The translations under genes were made by a program, and so were the position numbers. A DNA stretch of 64,000 bases from Thamnaconus septentrionalis. Taxonomy: Eukaryota > Chordata > Actinopteri > Tetraodontiformes > Monacanthidae. Shown one piece after another: positions 11,378-24,062 of this stretch. The stretch is from assembly GCA_009823395.1 (NCBI GenBank), contig CM020515.1:5190989-5254988 (forward strand), read 5' to 3'. Positions within the stretch are counted from its first letter, which is position 1. Each line of letters begins with the position of its first letter. A model generated the notes under the pieces. The model was not told the DNA's origin and did not search any database. It saw nothing but the letters and a program-made list of their open reading frames with translations.

Positions 11378-14300
11378 TCACCTGGACGTGCGCAGCGCGG
11401 ACTCCGGCAGGTACAGGTACCTCCAGATGGCGTAGTAATGGACGCTAGCTCCCGCGGCCACGAAGAGGTGCCAGATGGCGTGCGCGAAGGGGACGAGGCC
11501 GTCGCTCTTGAAGAAGACCACGCCGACCACGTAGAAGACGCCCCCGACTGCGAGCTCGCACACGCCCGCACGCTCCACCTGGAATGTTGGACGGACAACG
11601 GCATTGTTTTAAAAATAAAATCCATTAGTATTAGCCTAACGCTAGCCTCTATGAGCCCTGTGTTTGTGTCTGTAACGCTATCAGCCATCCTTAAACCCAG
11701 ATAGTAAATTGTATGATATGAACTGCATGAGGTTCTGTCATATACGGTACTTAGATACGTTTGCGTATATATTGTGTTCTTTACGGTAACCGGAAGTGGG
11801 AGAGACGGAAAAGCGCTATCAGCCACATGTGTTGAGTTGTCCTTAATTACTGCCTGCCGTGTTTTCAATTAAAACCTCCGAAAAGATATCAAGCCTCCTT
11901 CGCCATCATTTTACAGGTTCATTGTGTCTTAATAAGGTATACATGTATATTATTATTAGCCGTTTTCTTTTATAACAGATGCAGGTCTTTACATGTTTTG
12001 ACCGTTGAAACATGGTGACAAGGTACGAAAATGACATCTCAAAATAGTTGTGTCTATTATAAAAGAAAAAACGCAAATAGTTGCATTAAGTTACTGTTAG
12101 ATAATTTCTTAAAAACTTTACCCGAAGAAGGTTATTGTATATATTTTTTTTTTAAAATAAAATGAAAAAAAAATAGAAGAAGACAGTTTCTTTAAAGAGT
12201 TCTGAACTTGTTTGTTCAGGTTAGGGTTAGCCAAAATTTGCTAGCACACTGGTAGCATTAGCCACTGTTAGGAATTTTATTTGTTTGGGATTGTGTTCTC
12301 CCACAAGACTCACCCTGCTCGTTAGGAGCACGTTAGTGCACCTGAGGTGTCCGCTCCCAGCTGAGAGTCTTTGGCAATCAGCATGGCTGGGAGGCTATAG
12401 CATTTAGCATTATAGCATTTGAAAAAGCGAAAACCTGAGTTTGTGTTTGTTGAACTTTTGTGTTTGTTTTCACCTTGTCCAAATACTACCATCTACCCCA
12501 CCGGCAACCTCATTTCTCATATTTCGTTTTTCTCGAGGGGGAAACGTAACACCACAAAGTGAGGCTAATTAGATAAGAGACCAATGGCTACGTTATCTTT
12601 TCCAGAGATGTTAATACATTTCGCTAAAAAAAAAAAGAAAAGTACATTTTTACATGTATTTATTAACTAGTTCTTTATCTAAATTTGTATTTTAGCCTTG
12701 CACCATCAGGTAAATCTGGTAGTTGCATCAGGATGAAACCACCTTCACAGTATTGCTAATGTGAAACATTTAAGTTAAGTTTATCTTTATAGCACAGGCC
12801 TATTAAAAATAACTTAAAAAACAACATATGTAAGAGAGGAAGTTGACCTCTGGTTAACTTCCTCTTCATGTATGTCCCTGTTAAATGTACTTTTCCCGGC
12901 ACGGCCTTGACAACAACACCAACAAAAACTACTGTGAAACTCACTGACAGTGCGCCGCTATACAATAGCAGGAAACCCCTTGCAGCGGAAGGATGTTTAA
13001 AAAAAAAAAGCATGTCTTTGTTCCTTCAGAAGCGCAGAAAGAAAACATTTCTATCGTTTCTCCTTACCATGGACAAGATGACGAAAGCAGGAACTGCCCC
13101 CATGGCCACATATCCCAGCAGGTCCACCAATTTGTACCTGGAGGGTTAAAAAGAAAAAAAAAAATGAAAAAATGAATAAATAAATAAATAACGTTTTGGT
13201 GTGTGAAGAAGGTGTGGCCTCTCTTTGCTTCACTTGAGAGCCGGTGTTTGGTTTCAGGGTTAATTGTGTCAAAGCCAGAGCGCGCGGACAAAAGGTGTCG
13301 TTCGTTACCTCTCGTGGAAAAAGAAGACGTACGTGGAGCCTATACAAGCCATGACCCAGATCAGCCAGCGCATATGGCATGACCACGGCCCCAGCTCCCG
13401 CAGCATCAACCTGAAAACACACACACATACACACACATACAGAAAGACCAATTAAGCGCTTGTTGGCAGGTCATTCTATGCCAGGCATGGGCAAACTACA
13501 GCCCGGGGGCCATATGAAGCCCGTTATGGTTTTTAATCCAGCCCGCCGAACTTTAAGAAATTATATTAATCCTACGTAAGCCACAGAATAGCTGCATTTC
13601 ATCCATTTTTTCAGTGTCATATGAGTAATTTCAAGAAAGAGCTAAATACTGTACAGACATATTTTGTTGGAACGCTTCATTTTCAAGCGACATTAAAGCC
13701 CGCTTGCTACATATTCCATGATGTATTTTTTTCTCCTATGAGGTGGGTCACCACAGCACTCCATCCGTCCGTTCCTGCTCAGGCCCCTCTGTCAAAATTG
13801 AAGAACCCAATTGTGGCCCCACCAGTCAAAAAGTTTGCCCACCCCTGGTGTAAGCTAACGACGCTGCATCTGATTTACTGCCTGACTCACCAGGGAGAAT
13901 AGGAGGCAGCGATGAAGAAGTAGATGGCCATCCTGTCACACATGTGGAAGCGCTGCTCCACCTTCCTGCATGGCAACAGAGAGAGCGGGTTCAATTGAAT
14001 TATTGAACTGCATGTTGCTGTTGTTGTTGTTTTTTTCTATACAACTGTCAAAAGTCGCTGTAGTTCAGAACTCTTTGCATTTCGACTGCAGGAACCTCTT
14101 TGCCAGTCCAGATAAAGTTCTGCGGTTCCTGCCGCCTTTTTGGAGGTGGTCATTTCCAACAGAGCACACTTCCATAACCCGAGCCCAGGGCGGATGGAAC
14201 ATTACCTGTGTTGCTTGGATTGTATCACTCGGAGGAAGGAAGGAAGGGGGGAGGCAAAACTTTGAGGAAAACCATCCAAACCGAAGCTAATATTTTTGCT

Positions 14301-14619
14301 AGCATAGCGTCTAAAACTACACCTTGTTTCAAAGAAGTCCAACTGGCAAAAAAAAAAAAAAAAGCCACCCAGCGTAAAACACACACCAATGACACCAATG
14401 TTGTCAACTGAGGAAAGGTGCTGTTGTATTATTCGGTTTGTGCTGTTTTATTTTTTTCATCTTTTAATGTGAAAATGCCACTTGGATCTATACCCGCATT
14501 GATAATCTCCGTTAGCATCTAACATCTACAACGAGCCGCTTCTTCTCTCTGGTTTTTTATCTCCAGTGGGTTTTTTTTTCACAACAACTTGGGCAGTCCC
14601 TTTCTTACACACACACGTG

Positions 14620-14658
<39 letters not shown>

Positions 14659-17323
14659 TTGTCGAGAGAGAGAGAGAGAGCTGACTGGTTATGGAATCCA
14701 CTCGTTAGCGCGTCTCTGCTGGTCGGCAAGACGGATGAGTGAAATCTGATGTCAGAGTGCCATTGCTTGACTGCTATACTGGTATTTTCTTTCACCGCCT
14801 GGTGTTAAGTCACTGTTCTTTACATCAGGACGACGCGAGCACCGCAACCATGTCACTATTCTACTCTTTTAGCCAGACGGGACGCGAGCCTGGATAGTTG
14901 GGAACACGCTGTATCTGATTATCTGACGAATGTGAAACTGATCACAACAGATTTCTACAACAGATTTTATGATCAGATTTTATTCTGGAGTTTTGTTTGA
15001 ATTCTCAATTCATTCAAATCTTTGCGCATTCTAGTAATTCGCCTCCGAGTTGTGGACTTGGTCTCGGTTTGTCAGCACTCCATTGCCAAACGCACGCCTC
15101 TGTTCTCTTTTCTTTCGGTGACGGACGTTGTTTGTGCGCGGAGACGATGCTGTAAAAAAGAATTTCCCCCCCTAGGGGACAATAAAGTCTTTTTGTGTTT
15201 TTTTTCTTTTCCTGCCCTTAAACTGTGAACCAGTTTCATGTGTCCCATCAGTTGTTTTCCCCTCACTAATTCAGTTTGTTCCCTCTCTCTTTATTGTATT
15301 ACCTCCTTCCAGCCTCCTGGTATTTCCTGCTCGTGTTTTGTAGACCTTGTTCTCTTTATTAGATTTTTATTTTTTTCTTTTGCTTGCATTTGCCTTTGCT
15401 TTCTGAGGAGTATCTTCACCAACTCTGACCCTCGCCTCAACGCCACCGAACCAATCGCTTCAGTTTTTGAGTCGATGAAGCAAAAATATCCCCGGCTCCG
15501 CTTCGCAGCCTTCAGCGGGTCCGACCACTCGTGTTACTGTCGCACGTATAGACTTTTAAAATCTTTTAATCACACTGAGACTTTCACGTTCATTCTGCTT
15601 ACGCGTTCCCTTGCATGTTAATGAATGCTCTGTTTAAAAAATAAGTATTTTCATTATCGGGCCACATCTGTTGTTTGCTCCAAGGCCCTCTGGCTGCGAC
15701 ATAATTAACAAGCAGTGTGACTAAGTGAAGTGACACACACACACACACACACACACTAGCATCTTTTTCTCTTACACGCACTCACTGGAGGTGGCTGATT
15801 TTCCATGCAGCCGTGTGGAAGAGCGTGGAGGTGACAAAGAGGCCCGTGAGGCCGCTCCCGTAGAGCCAGGCGGCCATGCGATGCCATTGGTCCACAGAGC
15901 GGAAGTACAGCGCAGACCCGCCCACCAGGCTTGGGAGGATCCAGAACTGGAAGAAAGTGGGAAGCCACAACGCCACCGTTTAAACGCGACTTCCACTGAC
16001 TCATTTTTGCATTGAACTCCGTTATTAGCAGCGTCATGAATTAATCTATCACTAAACTAGCGCAGGAAAGTCAGTCGGGATGTGCCGAACACATTATGGG
16101 ATGGCTTTGACACTTGTTGCCTTGAACGTTTAATTGAATTCTATTCTAATTTACGGAAGGAATATCTAGTGTGCGATATGAGGCCATCAGTGCAGAAGTT
16201 GAATGATTTAAAATTAGAAAAAACGAGAAAAAAAAGAAACATTTCCAAAAACAAAGCTTTGTATTATAAACCAGACTGGTGATTTATATTGTAGGCTGTT
16301 TAAACCAGCCTACTGTTTTGCACACAATTCTCTCCATCACTTTTAAGTGTTTTCATTCCACACTAAAAGGATTCCAATGCTTGTTCAACCTTGATGAACC
16401 CAAACCCAAACAAGATCCCCATTTGCAATGGTGTTCAAATGCAGAAATCAGTCGCTGACACCAAACTGTTGGCGTCGTGTGTGACCCCAGCGAATAGCGA
16501 TAGCGCGATAGCGATAGGGTGCTCCGCCCCCTCCCCAGCCCCCCCGTCAACGAAAAAAATGCCGGGGACGTTGGCGCAATTTCCAACCAAGTTCCTTATT
16601 TATCTGAGCCCAGCACAAAGACTGCAAGCAGTCAGCCGAGGCCAGATAAGAGGAGTTGGGCCGCGTGTCAGCGACGGGGCGACGTGGGGAGCCTGCTTGC
16701 GGAGACGCCGCCGTTCGAGGCCCTGGTCGCGGTCGCCGCCACGCCGCCGTCCGCCGCCGTCCGCCGCCGCTCACTCTGCCCTGCTCGGCCGCAGGCACGG
16801 CGACCGAGCATGGATTACAGCAGATTAGAGAGATGTTACAGGCTGAATCACAGATTAGAGCCCCACTGCCTCTGTGGCACTGCCAAAAAACAAAAAATAA
16901 ATAAATAAATACAATTTCCCGCACACACACACACACACACGCTGCCTCATTCCTGCCAGTCCGCCGGCTTCATCGGGCTTTTTTTTGTCGCAGCGGCACC
17001 AACAAACTCGGCGAACTCCGGTTCAGAGATGCGTGTCGTTCTGCTTGGCTCACCCCGTGCGTGGCACAGTTTGCAGCGTGCTCGTACGCAGTGGGCTGGT
17101 ATCTCTTGCTGGCCGGGACCCTGCAGTTCATGAACCTGAGAGCGAGGTGAGGAGGAGGAGGAGGGGGAGGAGGAGGAGGAGGAGGAGGAGGAGGAAGAGG
17201 AGACAAGGAACATGTGATCAGGTTGAGAACGGCGCTGCAAGACTCGCTGCGTCGGTTAATAACACACCCAGCGTGCGTGTGTGTGTGCGCGCGTGCATGT
17301 GTGTGTGTACACTAATGTTCATC

Positions 17324-17369
<46 letters not shown>

Positions 17370-18117
17370 TGAAAGTGTGAGTGATGGTCATTCTTGAAGG
17401 ATTTACAGCTCTGTAATCCTCATCACGTTGTCTGAATTTTTAGTGGTTCCATCGCAGCGTTTGTGTGTGTGTGTGTGTGTGTGTGCGCGCTCCCGTCCGC
17501 GTGTTGTGGGTCGGCTCTTTTAATCAGTAGCAAATCTCTCAATCCAGGCTTACAGGAGGGGAAAACACATCTGGGAACGTTATGAAAGCCACGTCGCCAC
17601 GACGGCTAGCGTGCGCCCGAGATGTACGCAAACGTCGAGCGCAACGCGGCGGGGGCCACAGGTGGCGCCGCTCGGCTCGGCTCGGCTCGGCTCAGCTCAG
17701 CTCTGCTCGGCTCAGCTCGGCTCAGCTGTGCGTTATTCGATTACGCACGTGACGCCGCGCGCGGCAGCGCGTCCCACGGCGGACAATCCCAGCGGGGGTT
17801 TCGCCGCGGCGTTTTGATAAAAGCGGTTTTTCTGTGAATCAGAGCGACACTAAAGCGGCCGAAAAAAAGGAGGGGATTTCTAAATATAGACTGCGTACGG
17901 AGGGACGGCGATGTTAACCTGTGGGTGTCACGGATGAATTGTGAAGCGATTGTCATGTTAAGCGACACGCAAAACGTCTTTACGACAAAGTTCCTTCACA
18001 TTTATCATCTCATTTATTTCTGACTTCAGCTCCTGAGAGGCTGTTTTCTCCATCGCTGCAGCAACCCTCATCCACGCACAAGCTGCCGACCCACTGAACG
18101 CACACCAACATGGGCCG

Positions 18118-18152
<35 letters not shown>

Positions 18153-18510
18153 TTTCCCATATCATTCTCCTCCCTTTCTAAATATAAATACACCACGGCA
18201 GAGGATCATCAATCGGCTCCATCTTCTGTCAGGACGGAAGGCTCGGTGATATCTGTGCAGGTTCTGCCCGCCCGCCAGTACCAGTGCGACCCCCCACCCC
18301 CTCCCCGAACCTGCGTTTCGCAACACGTTTATCAAGAGGGAGAATATCTGCTCCCGTCAGATCCCTTGTTTAGTTAACATTCCTCGTGCTCTGCCCCCGT
18401 GCTCAGTGCCAAGTGTCTGCTGTTACAGTATTGTGCTGAGACCAATGGACCCGAATGTGAACCGTCTGAACCCCAATTAGTATCTTGCAGCAAGTTCTCT
18501 CTCTCTGTCT

Positions 18511-18580
<70 letters not shown>

Positions 18581-18682
18581 GAGCAAAATGGGGGAAAGGG
18601 ATTCACACGCTTTGATCAGAGGGGCCATTGTATGTCTTTACCAGCACAAACTTTTCTAAATCTCCATCACATTGATTAAGTT

Positions 18683-18735
<53 letters not shown>

Positions 18736-18813
18736 GCAGGTGTTTTTGGTCATAAAAGCCCATTATGGCACATTCCATACATTAATAGGATCGGTTGCAT
18801 CTAAGAGGATCAG

Positions 18814-18876
<63 letters not shown>

Positions 18877-19570
18877 CATAAACCCCCTGTACGGCCAGTC
18901 TTTTTACAGCAAGATCAAGTTCATCTCTTCAGGGACACAAACTCTTGGTTCTCACAACTATCCCGGTCACGCACGCACGCACGCTCGGAAGCACGGACGC
19001 ACGGAAACTTACGCAAGCCACACACACACACACACACACACGGATAAGAACTATTTTTGCCTGGAATTTGGTGTCTGCTGCACTTACAGGTCCGCAGAAA
19101 GGTGCGCGTGCAACTGTATTCGCACTGTGCACTGTGTTCGTTTCATTGAAGCGAAGCCAACAGTGGTTGCGCGAGACAAGTGGATGAATGAAAACACTTC
19201 TCATTTAAACTTCAACTGAATTAAAACTGACTGGCACATTTCCAGGTCACGCGTAGTGCACGACCAGCGGTTGCCACCGGTCCGGTGGAAACAGAGGCGG
19301 TGGTCCCTGGTCTACGGGTGCCCACCAACCTCTCCCTCTCTCTCCAATGAGCACACACAAAATAATCTATAACATCTGACCCGTGCCCCCGCTCGTCAGT
19401 GCGCATGGATGCACAACACGCGCCAGATGTACAAGCACGAGCGCGAGGCGATATTTGCAATAACATTGTGAAAGCAAAAACTAAACAGACAAACAACAAC
19501 AACAACAACAACAAACAACAAACAACAAACAACAAAATCACCTTCCAAATTTTGTCTTCTTAAAATCCAT
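11378..19570 (-). CDS. mmd2: monocyte to macrophage differentiation factor 2 (PAQR10-like)
   Basis: PAQR-family (HlyIII-like) seven-helix membrane protein. Mammalian MMD2/PAQR10 is Golgi-localised and linked to Ras signalling. Coding exons in transcription order: 19570-19542, 17135-17054, 15946-15786, 13965-13891, 13410-13309, 13137-13068, 11578-11378. The sum is 720 nt, giving 239 aa with all phases consistent. The start reads [13 protein letters not shown]; human MMD2 has DFQKTKYARFMN (recalled). Other anchors are [43 protein letters not shown] and [17 protein letters not shown]. His81 (STLFH), His206 and His210 (HAIWH) fit the PAQR metal-binding histidines. Seven hydrophobic segments are visible. 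The gene is MMD2 rather than its paralogue MMD because of the DFxKTK N-terminus and the ap5z1/wipi2 neighbourhood. It lacks the extra mid-protein segment of the longer human isoform. Exon 1 is short (29 nt) and is the least certain exon. Confidence 0.94.
11579..13067 (-). other. mmd2: mmd2 intron 6
   Basis: AT-rich intron of about 1.5 kb. I see no coding block or clear transposon, only short A/T runs. Confidence 0.6.
13482..13847 (+). mobile_element. hAT-like non-autonomous element, family 1 copy A
   Basis: Terminal inverted repeats are CAGGCATGGGCAAACTA on the left and AGTTTGCCCACCCCTG read inward on the right (TTTGCCCACCCCTG at the end). It occupies 366 of the 480 bp of mmd2 intron 4 and is non-coding. 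The flanking 8-mers TTCTATGC and GTGTAAGC match at only 5 of 8 positions, so the duplication is old or the ends are imprecise. Confidence 0.75.
13966..15785 (-). other. mmd2: mmd2 intron 3 with microsatellites
   Basis: Holds a (CA)n array at 14607-14656 followed by (GA)n at about 14663-14680, and a (CA)12 array at 15733-15756 lying 30 bp from exon 3. No coding block was seen in the remainder. Confidence 0.7.
15947..17053 (-). other. mmd2: mmd2 intron 2
   Basis: About 1.1 kb with a GC-rich CGCCGC patch at 16700-16800 and a short (AC)n at 16922-16940. Open frames across the GC-rich patch have no family resemblance and no splice context. Confidence 0.6.
17147..17202. repeat. (GGA)n microsatellite = polypyrimidine tract of mmd2 exon 2
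   Basis: On the - strand this is a (TCC)n run ending about 12 bp before the mmd2 exon 2 acceptor. It can serve as an extended pyrimidine tract. Confidence 0.85.
17279..19041. repeat. microsatellite cluster in mmd2 intron 1
   Basis: Seven or more separate GT/CA arrays lie within 1.8 kb: about 17279-17362, 17464-17489, 18119-18150, 18516-18577, 18689-18733, 18816-18867 and 19021-19040. Both phases (GT and CA on the + strand) are present, so transcripts could form long UG:CA hybrids. Little else is recognisable in the intron apart from the GGCTC array. Confidence 0.9.
17669..17727. repeat. (GGCTC)n / GGCTCAGCTC pentanucleotide array
   Basis: About twelve units of CTCGG/CTCAG in mmd2 intron 1. 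A short array of the same pentamer on the other strand (GCCGA units) lies at about 37804-37822. Confidence 0.85.
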
Positions 19571-20090
19571 CTCGCGCGCACGTCTGCCGCGGGACCCCCG
19601 CGCGCCTGGAGCCGTGTTTACCAGCGGTGCATCCGTCCGCGAGCCCCCTTCTCCTCCTACGGATTCCCCATTCCGGATGTCTCGCGGCCGCGCTCCCAAC
19701 AAACATTTAACGCAGAAGAAAACAACAAATCCGCATGGTGAAGTCCGCCGCCAAACGCGTGAGAGCCGTTTTTTTTTTTTCCTTTGCCTTTTTCTCTTTT
19801 TTTCAACGTCCGCGTGCTTTAAAACTACAGGACATCCCGGCAGAGGCGCGAGTCGCGCTCCTGCCGTAGTTGGTTGTTGTGCGCGTGGGAGAGACGTGCT
19901 CGCGGGATGTTTCGCGGAACTGAGTTTGGTGACCCCTCCCCTCGCCTCCCCTCCGCCCCTCCCCCTTTCCTCTTATCCTGGCTCATGATAACGCAAGGCA
20001 GCGGCAGCAGCAGCGGCAGCGGAAGCAACAGAAACATCAGCGGCAATAGCAGCAGCGGCAGTTGCAGCAGACACAGCCACTAGCAACTAC
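19571..20090 (-). promoter_or_regulatory. mmd2: mmd2 5' UTR / promoter region
   Basis: GC- and CpG-rich block directly upstream (- strand) of the mmd2 ATG. It includes CGCGCGCACG near the start codon and an imperfect GCAGCGGCA repeat at about 19995-20080 (GCTGCCGCT on the transcribed strand). No TATA box is obvious and no promoter element can be dated or confirmed from sequence alone. Confidence 0.45.
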
Positions 20091-20193
20091 TCCCAAAGTT
20101 ACGCACACAAACACACAAGTTCACACATCCATCAGCTCAGCCGAAGTGAAAACAAGTCATTCCATTGTTACGTTATTACTATTAGATTGTCAC

Positions 20194-20444
20194 TGAAGGC
20201 ATCAAAACTATGAATGAAAACATATGGAATATGTTTTTAAATAACAAGTTTAATATTTTAGATGACCTAGAATGGCCACCCTTCATATAAAATATATAAC
20301 ATAACGTATTATTTAGGTATTTAATATTTTTTTCTTTTGCCACATTAATCCACATATCTTGGTCTTGGAGATATCTTGACGTCTTCAGTGTGTATCTAAA
20401 GAAGATACAGGTGTGTCCAAAGTTTTGACTGGTAGTGTACATAC
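20194..20444. mobile_element. Tc1/mariner-type repeat remnant
   Basis: Starts with TGAAGGCATCAAAACTATGA and ends with GGTGTGTCCAAAGTTTTGAC then TGGTAGTGTA. These phrases are familiar from a common fish Tc1-like repeat. The middle is deleted relative to the form I recall. Family assignment is from memory. Confidence 0.5.
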
Positions 20445-23400
20445 ACACACACCACAGTATGTTCTACTATTGTTACTAACTCATGGAAGGGGGCGGGGTC
20501 GGGCGTTCTATTGACTCGCTGCATTATGCGGAAGCTGCATTTGTTTGTTCGAACACCACGTTTCAGGTTGGGAGTTTTTCCCAGAAAAAAAAAACACTTG
20601 ACAAGCTGTTTACAGGCAAAACGCAAACGTGCTTTGACATGTCAACGCGTAGCCTTATACACATTCTTGGCGCGTGAGACACTAGAGTGTGAATACAGCG
20701 TAGGATTATTTTTTTTTTAAAAAAAGCTGCAACGGCTCTTACAACATTATGGCTGACAGTTCCACTGCATCGAAGAGTAAATTTCAACCACTGGTTTTGC
20801 TTGAGTAACTTCCACCACCTACAAAAGGCACAACTGAAAGCTGCAATATTACGCGAATACAATGTTGCCTAACCCTGTCAGTGAATTATCCAGATGTGGA
20901 AAAAATTCCAACGTTTACTTTTTTTTTTTTTTGCTTGACCCCTTTTTTTTGTTGTTGGAAAGTGTGCGTGTTTGTGATATCACAAGGGCACCCGTACCAC
21001 TGCCGGTCCCTTCTCCCACGTTGGTTGGTTTTAGTCAGAGACAGTAAGCCCAGCCCTCTGAGACAGCCAACAGCAAAACATCAGGTTTACCAGGAGGCTT
21101 AAACCTGGAAGTTTTCTGGAGACTTCCACAAAGAAATTGGAGATGGGTGATAATAAATCCTGCATTACAGAGGATAGATTAGATAGATAGATAGACAGAG
21201 CACAAAGCGAACGGAAAATTAAATATTATCCAACAACAACAACAGTGGGCAGCAGAGGCCCGTTGCGGCTCTGCACACAGCAGCTGCATGACACAGAGCC
21301 CAGGCACTGTGCAAACACAAGCAGACGTCCAAACAAGTTTCCAAACTTGAGGGGAAAATGTTACAGATTAACCCGCTGTTTACAGCGCAGGTAAATAACA
21401 GCGTCTACCTGCGGTCTCCGGGACAACCAGCCAGCGGCAGTCGGCAACACACAACTGCAGCTCGCCGGCAATGAAACGCGTTCAGGCGAGATAAAAGGCA
21501 AACTCGATCATATGGAGTTGGTCATGTCAGCGCTGTGTTATCAGGTGATTAGAAACCTGGGGGGGGAAAAAAAAGTTTTTCAGTGTATAATCACCAAAAG
21601 AAAATAGGACAGTGTTTTTCTCCACTGCAGCTCTGCTCTCTCGCCCTCTGCCTCCATCTCCATGCCTCTGATGTTTATTTGGAGGCTGTGGCTTGTGTAA
21701 ACCAAAGGCCAGTACACAGTCCAGTGGAACTGTGCCCGTTTCCGACAGAGCTGCAGAGGAGAAACAGCCCATCGGTGCCTGAAAACCAGCAGAACCGGAC
21801 CAAAGGACGCGGCCGGGACGCAACTACATGAGGCTAAAACCAAAAAAAAAAAAAATGACACCAGAATGTAAAAAGTCAGAAATAAACATGGAAAATAGAG
21901 GGACATAAACTTCATGTATCGCACATACACAATGCTGCATGGGAATTCTAATTGCTTCTTGTTTAAAACACTTTTGCTTTTGTTTGTTTTTTCCCCTCTT
22001 CCTTCTCTCTTTTCATTTTTTTTACACTCCACCCATCTTTCAGGGCGCTGCTTGTTTATTCCCTTTGCAAGCCATCGTGATCGGACATGCTCAGACACAC
22101 ACACACGCACACGCACACACACACACCTACATGCAAAACTCAACGATGCATACACACGTGAACAGAAAGTGTGAGTCACAGCCAAAATGACATCAGATCC
22201 CTGGCGCCTTCCTTCTTTTTTGCCAGGCGTTGGATATCAGGGCTTGCTCTGCTTGCTTTGCTACACACACACACATATATATATATATATATGCAAGCAA
22301 GGATCATTATTCATCTGATATTACAAAACAAAACAACAAAACAGCCTTTTCGAGTAATATAATATTCTTATGATGTCTGTACTCTAAATGTTTTTCATCA
22401 AATGTGTCAATGTTGCCCCGCAAATACTAGCATGAATCCTACGCACTGTACATCGGAGTGCGTCAAGGAACGTTCCTGTACCACTTTTGCGAAGCTTTTT
22501 TCCACAGCATATAAATACGATGAAACAGAACGGGCCCACTGTGTAATTTGTCTTTATTCCGTCTACTCGCCAGGAAAAAATGTGATACACGCGTTGAATC
22601 TCAGTCATGAGAAAAGACGTGTGGTGGCACCAGTTTGGGCTAAGAGCTCATTTCCATGTGTGGGTTGTGTGAGAATAGCTACAGTAGCCCAACAGATCCA
22701 GCAGAACGTGCTTTGTTACCATTAAACGCGACTTAGTCTTCGTTTAAAATCCACGTTGAAGGTTCATATCTGTTCGTGTAGATATTTCCTCTGACTCAGG
22801 TGGAGGAATTTGAGTTGCGTGAGTATCCGCAGCCACGGTTATAGCCTCTGCTGTGCTGCATTACACGCTGCAGACTGATTGACAGCTAGGTGCCATTAAA
22901 TGGATTGGTCCTGAATTGGTGAGGAGATAATGGTTCCACGTTATATGACGTGCAATCAGGTCTGCAAACAAGATTGCTTTTCATGTCATTGTCTTGAGCA
23001 GACGGCGGAATTTAATGTTGACTACGTTGAAAGGCTGCGTGTCGGGATGATGGAGGGAGTGACGGGCAGATATTTAATTTGTGCGTTTCGTGAGGCCTAA
23101 ATTCCACATGTTAGTCTGAGATGAACACTCACGCTTTAAAGCTTCATCGTGAAGAACAGAGCTTTTGTCTTCCTCCCCATCAATGACCTTCATTTGTTTG
23201 TCGCTGCTATCCAAAGTGTCGCTTGACCTGTGCCACGTGGCCCGTTTCTTCAAATTTCTTCAAATTTCCAAAATTATTTTTGATTTGTCGTACATGTACC
23301 CCCCCCTCCTGTACTCATATACCTCATGGTCCCCTTTTTTTTTTCTTTTTACAACCTCTCCTTCCAACTTCTCTTCCTCCTCCACCTCATTTTTTTACTT

Positions 23401-23600
23401 TCCTCGCCCCCCTTTGTCATCTGCCAGCTCCAGCTTTTGTCTTCTCGGCTGGCGAAAGAAAAAAGCCCCCTCCAGATCTTTGCAGCGGTTTAGAATGGCT
23501 TTCATCTCCCGATATATTGCCCCCAGTTCCTCCTCCGCTCCTTTGAGGCGGCAGAGGGCATCCAAAGTGTTGCGTTACTGCCACCTTCCGTTTTCATTCT
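20445..23600. other. mmd2-wipi2 intergenic region
   Basis: No exon pairs or RNA gene recognised. It holds a short (GATA)n near 21178-21196, (CA)n near 22095-22126, a (TA)n near 22275-22291 and a pyrimidine-rich stretch at 23300-23480. Small open frames in it lack supporting features. Confidence 0.5.
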
Positions 23601-24062
23601 ACCTCCGTTTCTTTAAACTCTGCGACACCACGTGGAGCGGTGCACACCACGTGGGCTACATCGGGTTTTTTTTCCCCGCCACTTTTCTTATCGCGTTTTC
23701 ACCTTTAAAACTTTTCTTTTAATCTTTACATTTTTTTTTTTTTTTTAATGTTAGCGCGGTGCTAAAACTTCAGTCTTACATGTCAATGACACGTGACCAC
23801 CACCGTCGGCGCATCCACCCCTTCGACCCTCTGGACTAAACCGGTTCTGGCCCTTTAAGGGAAAAGCGAGCCTCCTCCGCGACGCATGCGCAGCGAGGGG
23901 AAGCAACAGCTCTATGAAAAACAACAACAATCACTACAGCAGGGCTCTGGAAAAGAGATGACCCCTTGAAGCTCTACGTCGCTGGCCCTCACCAGTCGTA
24001 AAGCCAGCCCCGGACTGCTGCTATTTCTGCCAGGGCCATTGCGTGTCGATGGTGCCGAGCCC
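23600..24062 (+). promoter_or_regulatory. wipi2: wipi2 promoter / 5' UTR region
   Basis: CpG-containing block upstream of the wipi2 ATG. CACGTG occurs at 23629-23634, 23648-23653 and 23790-23795. The last sits in GACACGTGAC, one mismatch from the CLEAR consensus GTCACGTGAC. CGCATGCGCA at about 23883-23892 resembles an NRF1 site. Whether any of these are used is inference. Confidence 0.45.

Noticed and set aside
16353..16936. Overlapping frames of 77-145 aa in mmd2 intron 2
   Set aside because: GC-rich sequence lacks stops by composition. There is no family resemblance, no splice context, and frames are open on both strands.
11378..19570. Identification as MMD (PAQR11) instead of MMD2
   Set aside because: The N-terminus [10 protein letters not shown], the [10 protein letters not shown] block and the ap5z1/wipi2 neighbours fit MMD2 better; MMD has a different start and location.
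19396..19581. Longer minus-strand frame starting at a GTG at 19581 over mmd2 exon 1
   Set aside because: It is out of frame with exon 2. The frame from ATG 19570 joins correctly and resembles DFQKTKYAR.
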